From: Flavobacteriales bacterium
GTDB lineage: Bacteria; Bacteroidota; Bacteroidia; JANQJC01
Length of the DNA stretch: 64,000 bases
Assembly: GCA_028281825.1 (NCBI GenBank)
Contig: JANQJC010000087.1
Coordinates: forward strand, 44,309-108,308
Direction of reading: 5' to 3'
Shown here one piece after another: positions 56,415 to 63,432 of this stretch; the stretch's first letter is position 1; each line of letters starts with the position of its first letter. The notes under the pieces are model-generated. The model saw nothing but the letters and a program-made list of their open reading frames with translations, was not told where the DNA came from and did no database searches. A program made the translations under genes and the position numbers.

Positions 56415-57323
56415 TTAAGTTTTGTTTATGGCTGGTTTTCGTGGGGCACTTACCAGGTATACACCCACAAACACTAAAATGCCCGCGATTATCTCTAGAG
56501 TAGTAAGGTGGTCACGTCCCAATGCTATGGCTATGGTTGTTGCAAAAACAGGTTGGGAGTAGATATAAATACTCACTACGCTGGGGCTAAGATGCTTGAG
56601 TGCGATAGTATTGAGCAGATAAGCAAAGAAGGACAAACCCACAACCACATAAACAATAGCCCATAAAATAGGGGTAGGAATGGTAGGCCAATCAATCTCA
56701 AAAAACTCTTTGTAGCCAAAAGGTACCACCATGAAAAAGCCAAAGAAAAATATCCATTTGATGACTGTGAGTGGTTGGTATTTCTGCATAAAGGGTTTCA
56801 CCATTACCAGATAAACGCCATAAGAAGAGGCATTGATGAATACCAGTAAGTCACCCGGCAGTGTTTCGGAGCCAAAGGAAAAATCTTCGCCCATGATTAT
56901 TATCATCAGGGCACCAATTAACCCGAGGAAAATACCAACTATCTTTTTAGGAGTTACTCTTTCTTTAATCAGAAAAGCCGCGACTATCAACACTAATATA
57001 GGAGTCGATGTCATCAATATTGAGGCATTGATGGGGGTGGTAATACTCAAGCCTTTGAAGAACAACAATTGGTTAATAGCGATACCAAAAAGAGCACAAA
57101 GGGCTAGTTTGGGAAGGTCTTTTTTCTCTACTTTTTCCTTACTGGTAAAAGCATGAAAAAGCCAAAAGAGCAGTACAGCGCCTACACATCTTAAAACGAT
57201 GAACCCGAAAGGTTTTACGTACTCAGGCATGGCTTCCTTGGCTATGGTGTAGTTTGCACCATAGATGATATTGGCCCCAAGAAGTGCCAAGTGAGCAAGC
57301 AAGTTTTTAGACGCTTTTGCCAA
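56415..57323 (-). CDS. EamA/DMT-family transporter
   Basis: 302 residues with ten hydrophobic helices arranged as two EamA repeats of five, the normal layout for the drug/metabolite transporter superfamily. The first repeat starts LALLGANIIYGANYTIAKEA. The second begins near PGDLLVFINASSYGVYLVMVK and ends in the family's typical PVFATTIAIALGRDHLTTLEIIAG. It is an inner-membrane exporter of small metabolites or amino acids; the substrate cannot be told. The first codon appears to be TTG, as no ATG precedes the first helix. It has 12 bases to the ArsC-like gene upstream on the same strand, so the two are likely co-transcribed. Confidence 0.9.
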   Translation of the reverse strand: MAKASKNLLAHLALLGANIIYGANYTIAKEAMPEYVKPFGFIVLRCVGAVLLFWLFHAFTSKEKVEKKDLPKLALCALFGIAINQLLFFKGLSITTPINASILMTSTPILVLIVAAFLIKERVTPKKIVGIFLGLIGALMIIIMGEDFSFGSETLPGDLLVFINASSYGVYLVMVKPFMQKYQPLTVIKWIFFFGFFMVVPFGYKEFFEIDWPTIPTPILWAIVYVVVGLSFFAYLLNTIALKHLSPSVVSIYIYSQPVFATTIAIALGRDHLTTLEIIAGILVFVGVYLVSAPRKPAINKT

Positions 57324-57335
57324 GTGCAGTAAGTA

Positions 57336-57686
57336 TTAAAGTGCCTTTTTCACAGCTTCAATGGTGGCAGCCGCATTGCCAACAAAAATTTGGTCATCAA
57401 TAATGATAACTGGCCGTTTTAAAAAAGTGTACTCATCCAAAATTAGTTGGCGGTAGTCTTTTTCAGTCAATTTCTTATCCTTCAATCCCATTGACTTATA
57501 CTTCATAGCCCTGCGGCTGAAAAGGCTTTCATGGCTGCCACTCATTTTTGCCATTTCATCGATTTGGTCGGCAGTCATAGGTTCAGTTTTGATGTCCTGA
57601 AGTTCAAAGCCATTTTTTTCTGCATCAATTTCTTTAAGGATTCTCGCGCAAGTGCTACAAGTACCTAGGTGGTATATTTTCTTCAT
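57336..57686 (-). CDS. ArsC/Spx-family thioredoxin-fold protein
   Basis: 116 residues from the ATG at 57684-57686 (MKKIYHLGTCSTC); the open frame extends 11 codons further but without family character. The CxxC pair is C10/C13 in GTCSTCARIL. The middle reads FELQDIKTEPMTADQIDEM and the end TFLKRPVIIIDDQIFVGN, both typical of the ArsC/Spx/YffB family. True arsenate reductases use one Cys plus a set of arginines; the LKRPVI motif is present here, but the CxxC resembles Spx more. It is either a glutaredoxin-dependent reductase or a redox regulator. It is a cytoplasmic protein, first gene of a pair with the EamA transporter. Confidence 0.83.
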   Translation of the reverse strand: MKKIYHLGTCSTCARILKEIDAEKNGFELQDIKTEPMTADQIDEMAKMSGSHESLFSRRAMKYKSMGLKDKKLTEKDYRQLILDEYTFLKRPVIIIDDQIFVGNAAATIEAVKKAL

Positions 57687-57799
57687 TATTGAGGTAGGAT
57701 TTGCAGCAAAAATACGCAATAGGGATAAACATTTGAGGGTTTAACGAATTATTAAAGCATTGCATAAGGGGCGTTTCGTAACTTCGTCCCCAGCAAGCA

Positions 57800-59008
57800 A
57801 TGGCAACTATACCAAAGAATATCAGCAATATACTTAAACCCTCCAGGGTAATATGGCCTATCCTGATTGGGCTGGCGGTAGTTACCTATATGTTTGTGAA
57901 CACCCTGAGTAAAGAGCGTTATGAGAAAGCTCCAAAGGGCAAGGGCGACTATGAATGGGTAGATGCCAATGAAGATGGTAAGCCCAGCATTAAGGAATAT
58001 CATTTTGTGGGCGAAGACAAGGGTGAATACCACAAGATAACCTATACTGACCTGCTACGCTCGGTCAATTGGACGATGTATTCGTTGCTGTGGATATTCG
58101 TTTCAATATTGATGATGGTTGTGCGTGATGTAGCTTATATGTACCGTATCAAGGTAATGACTGACAACCATCTGAGTTGGCGTAGCAGTTTTGAGACCAC
58201 CATGCTGTGGGAGTTTGCATCGGCGGTATCACCCTCTGTGGTGGGCGGCTCAGCAGTGGCCATATTTATAGTAAATAAGGAAGGGATTAGCGTTGGGCGA
58301 AGTACCGCCATAGTATTGCTCACCACTTTGCTTGATGAACTTTTCTATGTATTCATGGTGCCGCTGATACTACTGATAGTCGGCACTTCAGATCTCTTTC
58401 CTGATAACATGAGCCGGAACCTGTTTGGTGTAGAGTTCAATGCAACGGGCATTTTCTTGCTGGGCTACTTTTTGATATCACTCTACTCAGTAGTGGTATC
58501 CTACGGAATCTTTGTAAGGCCAAGGGGTTTCAAGTGGTTATTGATAAAAGTTTTCTCGCTGCCACTATTGCGCAAGTGGCGTATCAGTGCGGCACAAACG
58601 GGTGATGAGATAATCCTTGCCTCACAAGAGTTTCGGGGCAAGAGTTTTGGTTTTTGGTTCAAGGCAGCATTTTCAACTTTCCTTTCGTGGACAGGCCGCT
58701 ACTGGGTGACTAACTTCATCATACTCGCCTTTTTCGCGGTAGACAACCATTTCCTGATATATGCCCGACAACTGGTGATGTGGGTAATCATGCTTATTAG
58801 TCCAACCCCTGGTGGCAGCGGCTTAGCGGAGTTCGCTTTTTCAGGCTTTATAGGTGAGTTTATCAAAACTGCGGGGTTGATAGGCACTGTGGCCCTTATC
58901 TGGCGCTTGATTAGCTACTACCCCTATCTCTTTATTGGCGCGATAATCCTACCGAGGTGGCTGCGCAGGGTATATACCAAAACCGAGGAAACCGAAGAAC
59001 AAGCCTGA
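57800..59008 (+). CDS. UPF0104 / lysylphosphatidylglycerol-synthase-type membrane protein
   Basis: 402 residues with about eight hydrophobic helices. The core WEFASAVSPSVVGGSAVAIF and the later SPTPGGSGLAEFAFSGF are hallmarks of the UPF0104 / LPG synthase transmembrane family, which includes lipid flippase domains of MprF. No cytosolic synthase domain follows, so it may move a lipid or glycolipid rather than make one (inference). An unusual hydrophilic loop after the first helix contains DANEDGKPSIKE (55-66), a full EF-hand-type calcium loop. ATG start, divergent from the ArsC-like gene with about 110 bases between for two promoters. Confidence 0.88.
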   Translation: MATIPKNISNILKPSRVIWPILIGLAVVTYMFVNTLSKERYEKAPKGKGDYEWVDANEDGKPSIKEYHFVGEDKGEYHKITYTDLLRSVNWTMYSLLWIFVSILMMVVRDVAYMYRIKVMTDNHLSWRSSFETTMLWEFASAVSPSVVGGSAVAIFIVNKEGISVGRSTAIVLLTTLLDELFYVFMVPLILLIVGTSDLFPDNMSRNLFGVEFNATGIFLLGYFLISLYSVVVSYGIFVRPRGFKWLLIKVFSLPLLRKWRISAAQTGDEIILASQEFRGKSFGFWFKAAFSTFLSWTGRYWVTNFIILAFFAVDNHFLIYARQLVMWVIMLISPTPGGSGLAEFAFSGFIGEFIKTAGLIGTVALIWRLISYYPYLFIGAIILPRWLRRVYTKTEETEEQA

Positions 59009-59279
59009 AAAATATACGATGTTACACGCCGACCAAGATTTTCCGTGAGTCCCTAGGGGGTGTCGACGAACGCGTTTTTTGGGGTTTTTTGCCCGTTTTT
59101 GCTGTGTTTTATTACGGCAATTGTGTGTTAGAAAGGCGTGTGCATTGCTATGTGAAAAAATAACGCCATTTCTTTGTTATATATTTATAAATATTGATTA
59201 AGTAATTACTTATGACATTCATTTTAAGGTTTTATAAACTGACTTAATTGCTAAGACCCAAGACCTAAAACCTTAGACC

Positions 59280-60701
59280 TCACATCACCCCCTTCACCAA
59301 TATCCTTGGTTCCAACATATCATGGATGGCATACTTAAGCCCTTCGCGGCCCAGGCCGCTATCTTTTATGCCGCCGTAGGGCATGTGGTCTACCCTAAAG
59401 GTAGGAACATCATTCAGTATCACTCCACCTACCTTGAGTTGATTAAAAGCCTGGTTCACTTCTCTTTGTTCGTGGGTAAATACACCCGCTTGCAATCCAA
59501 ACTTAGTATCATTCAGCGCAACTATCCCCTCCTCAAATGAGCCGACTTTCTCAATGGTTATCACGGGGCCAAATATTTCTTCGGTGCATACCTTCATATC
59601 GCGAGAGGTATGGGTAAGGATGGTTGGCTCATAAAAAGTGCCATCATGCTTGCCGCCCGCGAGTATTTCAGCGCCATTATTCACAGCTTCTTTAACCCAT
59701 GCATCCACCCTTTCAGCATTGCCTTGGTCTATCATACTTGAGATTTCCGTACTCTCATCCAATGGATTGCCTTGCTTTAGTTGTTGGGCTTTATCCACCA
59801 TTTGTGCTGCAAAAGTTTCAAAGTGGCGCTCATGCACAAAGAAGCGTTGGGCATGGATACACACCTGCCCTGAATAGGCAAAGCCACCTATCATACTTCT
59901 TGTGATCGCATGTTCAAGGTCGGCACTTTCACCAATTAATACACCAGCATTGCCCCCAAGCTCCAGCACCACTTTTTTCTTGCCTGCCTGTGCTTTCATT
60001 TTCCAACCCACGTCGGGCGAGCCAGTAAAAGTGAGCAAACTAAAACGCTCATCCGTCACCAGTTGATTGCCTGTTTCCCTATCCATAGGCAAGATAGAAA
60101 TAGCACCTTTAGGCAAATTGGTTTCATCAATAAATTGAGCCAGGCGCAAGGTGGATAATGGGGTGCTGGATGCAGGCTTCAGGATAATCGGGCAACCCGC
60201 CGCGATAGCTGGGGCAATTTTATGCACTGCCAAATTCATTGGAAAGTTAAAAGGCGCAATACCAGCTACCAGTCCAACGGGGAAATACTTCACAATGCCT
60301 TCCCTGCCTTTTCCCGGTTCCGTCCAGTCAAGGCTGATTACTTCCCCTGGCAGCCTTTTCGCTTCTTCGGCTGCCGTTAAAAAAGTTTGGCTGGCACGGT
60401 CAATTTCACCCAGTGCATACCTAATCGGCTTGCCTGACTCCATCGCCAATAACTCAGCCAACTCCTGTCTGTTTCTCTTCATCATCTTGCTTAGGTAGGC
60501 AAGCGCGTTATACTTTTCATAAGTGGGCAGGTTGGCCATTTCTTCCCTGATAGTTTCGGCAGCTGCAATGGCATTTTCTAGTATCTGCTTGTCTGCTTTC
60601 CACGTTTGGGCAAAGGCCTCACCTGTATAGGGGTTGGTAACTGGTAGTTCATTACCGCTTGTTATAAACTGGCCACTTGCATATATCTTAAATTCTTTCA
60701 T
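59280..60701 (-). CDS. NAD(P)-dependent aldehyde dehydrogenase
   Basis: 473 residues, full-length ALDH superfamily member. Catalytic residues visible: N152 in IAPFNFPMN, K175 in ILKPAS, general base E247 in LELGGNAG, and nucleophile C281 in SGQVCIHAQRFFV. The late motif EEIFGPVITI is present. It oxidises an aldehyde to an acid in the cytoplasm. The overall look is nearest to the lactaldehyde/glyceraldehyde-3-phosphate (non-phosphorylating) and succinate-semialdehyde branches, but I cannot fix the substrate. It stands alone on the minus strand. The 271 bases between it and the UPF0104 gene hold no gene I can support, only a short run of AAGACC-like direct repeats at about 59250-59280. Confidence 0.93.
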   Translation of the reverse strand: MKEFKIYASGQFITSGNELPVTNPYTGEAFAQTWKADKQILENAIAAAETIREEMANLPTYEKYNALAYLSKMMKRNRQELAELLAMESGKPIRYALGEIDRASQTFLTAAEEAKRLPGEVISLDWTEPGKGREGIVKYFPVGLVAGIAPFNFPMNLAVHKIAPAIAAGCPIILKPASSTPLSTLRLAQFIDETNLPKGAISILPMDRETGNQLVTDERFSLLTFTGSPDVGWKMKAQAGKKKVVLELGGNAGVLIGESADLEHAITRSMIGGFAYSGQVCIHAQRFFVHERHFETFAAQMVDKAQQLKQGNPLDESTEISSMIDQGNAERVDAWVKEAVNNGAEILAGGKHDGTFYEPTILTHTSRDMKVCTEEIFGPVITIEKVGSFEEGIVALNDTKFGLQAGVFTHEQREVNQAFNQLKVGGVILNDVPTFRVDHMPYGGIKDSGLGREGLKYAIHDMLEPRILVKGVM

Positions 60702-60747
60702 TGTAATTGCTTAATATGGTCTCCAAAGTTAAAGAACTGTGACATAT

Positions 60748-60824
60748 AACACACCCCTTGCAACCCGCCAGCCAAATCATTCCGCTCTCGGGAGGGGAAA
60801 ATCGCGAAGCGATAGGGGTGTGTT
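60748..60824. repeat. Nested palindromic element upstream of the DUF559 pseudogene
   Basis: A perfect 11-bp inverted repeat, AACACACCCCT (60748-60758) and AGGGGTGTGTT (60814-60824), encloses two inner hairpins. One is the perfect ATCGC-GAA-GCGAT (60801-60813); the other is an imperfect CCGCTC-TCGG-GAGGGG-like stem (about 60782-60797). The whole could fold as a three-way junction in one strand. It lies 29 bases before the ATG of the broken nuclease gene. Confidence 0.75.
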
Positions 60825-60853
60825 TTTAAAATTCATCAAATTATTTTTGGTGC

Positions 60854-61234
60854 ATGGCTAGAAAAGTCATTCCTTATAAACCTGAACTTAAGGAACGAGC
60901 AAGGTATCTTAGGAACAAGAGTACTCCTTAAGAGATTATCCTTTGGAAGTATTTAAAAGGAAAGCAAATGAGAGGATTTGATTTCCATCGTCAAAAACCA
61001 TTACTTGATTACATAGCAGACTTCTATTGTAATGGGCTTTACCTGGCGATTGAAATAGATGGTTCTAGTCACGATGAAAAAGAAGTATACGGCAATAAAC
61101 GTCAAGCCAGGTTGTAGGCCTTGGGAATTGTGTTTCTTTGGTTTACTGATAGGGAGGTTGAAACCAAACTAGCGCGTGTCTTGGAGCAGATAGAACATTG
61201 GATAGCTAACGCTAAAGACAGAGTAGAAGATTAA
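60854..61234 (+). pseudogene. DUF559 (Vsr-like) endonuclease-domain gene with two nonsense codons
   Basis: A 126-codon frame reads as a complete DUF559 protein except for a TAA (60929-60931) and a TAG (61115-61117). Sequence between and around them keeps the family: RKVIPYKPELKERARYLR, EIILWKYLKGKQMRGFDF, DYIADFYCNGLYLAIEIDG (the nuclease-core Asp/Glu residues) and FTDREVETKLARVLEQI. The stops fall where family members usually have Ser and Glu, so one base change each (TCA to TAA, GAG to TAG) explains them. DUF559 proteins share the fold of very-short-patch-repair nucleases; their biological role is unclear. Full frame integrity with only nonsense changes suggests recent decay. Confidence 0.82.
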
Positions 61235-61288
61235 AATGAATTGACCCTAGAGGGAAAATAGCTATATATAAGGGGAGTAGTAAAAAAC

Positions 61289-61702
61289 CTATGCCGGTAC
61301 CTTCTCACCCTCCTCTTCAACAGATTCTGAAGCAGGCTCCGTGCTTGATTCTTTATCGATAGCAATCGCTGATGTAGTGTAAGCGCCATCATTCACTTCA
61401 CCAATGGCAGCCATTATTTTCTCAGCGCTGGTCACGCTTTCATCAAACTTGAAAGTGCCTTGCCCGGCTTCATAATCTACTGAGCTGTAGGTCACGCCTT
61501 CAAGTCCGGCAATTTCGTCTTGTATGGTTTTGGCACAGCCAAACTCACACACCATGCCTTCAATGGCTACAGTTACAGCTGAAGTAGTGGTGTAATTTGC
61601 GTTAGTTGTCGGCTCTAGTTCTTCACCACTTTTTTGCCCACCGCATGATGCCATAATGCCCACGCTCATGACTAGTATTAAAATGTTTCTTAAAGTTTTC
61701 AT
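61289..61702 (-). CDS. HMA-domain lipoprotein
   Basis: 137 residues. Lipobox VGIMASC (C20), a short linker, then one heavy-metal-associated domain (about 42-115) starting VTVAIEGMVCEFGCAKTIQ, and an acidic tail (ESSTEPASESVEEEGEK). Standard HMA domains bind Cu or other soft metals through CxxC. Here the pair is C52 and C56, that is CxxxC, so metal affinity may differ or be lost. It should sit on the periplasmic face of a membrane. It overlaps the upstream HMA gene by four bases (ATGA), so the two are translated together and probably act on the same ion. Confidence 0.87.
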   Translation of the reverse strand: MKTLRNILILVMSVGIMASCGGQKSGEELEPTTNANYTTTSAVTVAIEGMVCEFGCAKTIQDEIAGLEGVTYSSVDYEAGQGTFKFDESVTSAEKIMAAIGEVNDGAYTTSAIAIDKESSTEPASESVEEEGEKVPA

Positions 61703-61911
61703 GATTGCACAGTATAAGTTTCTGATTTATTAATTGCTTCAATAATGTTTTCACGACTTGTTTTCTCATCGTCAAATATCACAACAGCCTCACCTTGCAG
61801 TGATACTTGTTGGTCATTCACTCCTTCAACGTCGCTAATAAGACCTGAGACAAAGTTTTTGCAATGATTGCAACTCATGCCCCCTATCTTTAGTTTAATC
61901 TCCTGCTCCAT
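61699..61911 (-). CDS. Small HMA-domain metallochaperone
   Basis: 70 residues from the ATG at 61909-61911; a TTG at 61921-61923 would add four. The whole protein is one HMA fold: KLKIGGMSCNHCKNFVSGLI with the intact CxxC at the metal-binding loop, then VEGVNDQQVSLQGEAVVIF. This is the size and motif of CopZ-type copper chaperones, so a cytoplasmic copper (or mercury/zinc) carrier is likely. No P-type ATPase or CopY/CueR-type regulator is adjacent. It comes first in a two-gene unit with the HMA lipoprotein. Confidence 0.88.
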   Translation of the reverse strand: MEQEIKLKIGGMSCNHCKNFVSGLISDVEGVNDQQVSLQGEAVVIFDDEKTSRENIIEAINKSETYTVQS

Positions 61912-62044
61912 AATCAGGGGCAAAGTTAAAGAATAAAAATCATGTACGCTTAGGGCAAATAAATTCCATTCAAGCCTTTTTTGCCTGTCAAAGTCGTCGA
62001 AGAAAGAAAAGATAAATGCTTACAGTGGTGGTTTATCCGCTGGC

Positions 62045-62197
62045 CTATCTGATAAAGATAAGGGCAAGAATGGTTGCTCCGATTAAGAAGGCTACACCCC
62101 TGTTATCACTTACCAACTTTCTTGCTCCATTTACTGCTAAAGCCAGCAATACGAAGCTGATGACTAAAAACGATGCGATGTTGGAAAGCGTTTTCAT
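62045..62197 (-). CDS. Small two-helix membrane protein (50 aa), hypothetical
   Basis: An ATG-started frame starting MKTLSNIASFLVISFVLLAL and ending LILALI-type: reading MKTLSNIA, helix one (FLVISFVLLALAV), a short polar turn (NGARKLVSDNRG), helix two (VAFLIGATILALIFI) and a final Arg. The clean hairpin of two hydrophobic helices with a basic loop is a common small-protein pattern. The opposite-strand frame over the same bases looks like its shadow. It lies in a 520-base gap between the HMA pair and the dehalogenase. The rest of that gap (61924-62044 and 62198-62445) shows no gene I can support. No family recognised. Confidence 0.5.
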   Translation of the reverse strand: MKTLSNIASFLVISFVLLALAVNGARKLVSDNRGVAFLIGATILALIFIR

Positions 62198-62445
62198 TGT
62201 AAAAGTATAGTAAATTTTTTGCAAAGGTGCAAGTATTTATCGAGATTTTAAATACACTTACAGTAAAATTTTTATTATTCGTCGATAAACAAAATATGAA
62301 CCAAATATTTCCAGAGTTGTTCCCTTGTTCACATTGTATTTATAGTTGGCAAATAAAGGATCAAAATTGTGTGAACATCCCATCAAATAGGGTGTTTTAT
62401 TGGCATTAGCATTCCTTTTTTGTACATTCAAGCTGAATTCTTGCT

Positions 62446-63342
62446 ATGGAAATATTAAGAACTCCCGAGGAGAGGTTTAAAGATTTACCTGGTTATCCCT
62501 ACGACTCAAATTATGTTGAAATCAATGGAGCAAGAGTCCACTACATTGATGAAGGAGAGGGTGAAGTGATTTTGTGTCTTCATGGTGAGCCATCATGGTC
62601 TTATCTGTATCGCAAGTTCATACCCATATTGGCAAGTAAATACAGGGTGGTTTGTCCTGATTTCATTGGCTTTGGTAAATCCGATAAATACAAAAACGTC
62701 TCCGACTACTCCTACAAAATGCATTTTGATACCCTGCTGGCTTTTATCCAAAAGCTGGAACTAGCTGATATAACCGTGGTAGTGCAAGATTGGGGTGGAT
62801 TGATTGGTCTGGGGGTTTTAGGCCACATACCCGATAAGTTTGCAAGGCTGGTGATAATGAACACCTTTTTGCCAGTTGGTAATCGACCCATGCCAGCACC
62901 CTTTAAAATCTGGAGGGCGTTCGCCAGGTATATGCCTGGTCTGCCCGTAGGCTTTGTGATGAAGTCAGGCACTTGCCAGCATATAAGTAAGGAGATATTA
63001 GCGGCATATAATGCACCATTTCCTGATAAAAGTTACAAGGCTGGTGCCAAAGCCTGGCCATTATTAGTGCCAGCTAAACCCACAGATGGAGGAGTGAAGG
63101 AAATGAAACACGCCCGTGAAATGTTGAAAACATGGGATAAGCCAGCCTTGGTGATGTTCTCTGATAAAGACCCTATCATGCGCGGTGGGCACCGCTTTTT
63201 TATGGGCACTATTCCCTATCTCAAAGACAAAGACTGGATTGAGATAAAAGATGCAGGTCACTTTTTGCAAGAAGATAAGGGCGAGGAGATTGCCATGCAC
63301 ATCAGGCATTTTATAGAAACGACTAGCAACCGAGGTTTTTAA
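62446..63342 (+). CDS. Haloalkane dehalogenase-like alpha/beta hydrolase
   Basis: 298 residues, alpha/beta hydrolase of the haloalkane dehalogenase subfamily I shape. Motifs: oxyanion segment LCLHGEPSWSYLYRKFIP (H46, W51); nucleophile D115 with halide-binding W116 in VVQDWGGLIGLG; acid residue D240 or D242 in FSDKDPIM; and base H272 in DAGHFLQED. Asp as nucleophile followed by Trp is the mark of dehalogenases rather than Ser hydrolases (established). The second halide-binding residue cannot be assigned by eye, so an epoxide hydrolase-like or other C-X bond activity is possible. There is no signal peptide, so it should be cytoplasmic. Confidence 0.88.
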   Translation: MEILRTPEERFKDLPGYPYDSNYVEINGARVHYIDEGEGEVILCLHGEPSWSYLYRKFIPILASKYRVVCPDFIGFGKSDKYKNVSDYSYKMHFDTLLAFIQKLELADITVVVQDWGGLIGLGVLGHIPDKFARLVIMNTFLPVGNRPMPAPFKIWRAFARYMPGLPVGFVMKSGTCQHISKEILAAYNAPFPDKSYKAGAKAWPLLVPAKPTDGGVKEMKHAREMLKTWDKPALVMFSDKDPIMRGGHRFFMGTIPYLKDKDWIEIKDAGHFLQEDKGEEIAMHIRHFIETTSNRGF

Positions 63343-63432
63343 CAATCAACCATTTATTACTTCTTGACATATCAATGGTTTTCATAAATCTTAATACCTA
63401 AATTTGACTGGACTTTCTTAAAAACCAATACC

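Noticed and set aside
59245..59282. AAGACC/AGACCT near-repeats after the UPF0104 gene as a mobile-element end
   Set aside because: Only three or four imperfect copies, with no inverted partner or linked gene.
53812..61234. Alternative genetic code to explain in-frame stops
   Set aside because: All other genes end normally with TAA, TAG or TGA and show no internal stops, so ordinary pseudogene decay is simpler.
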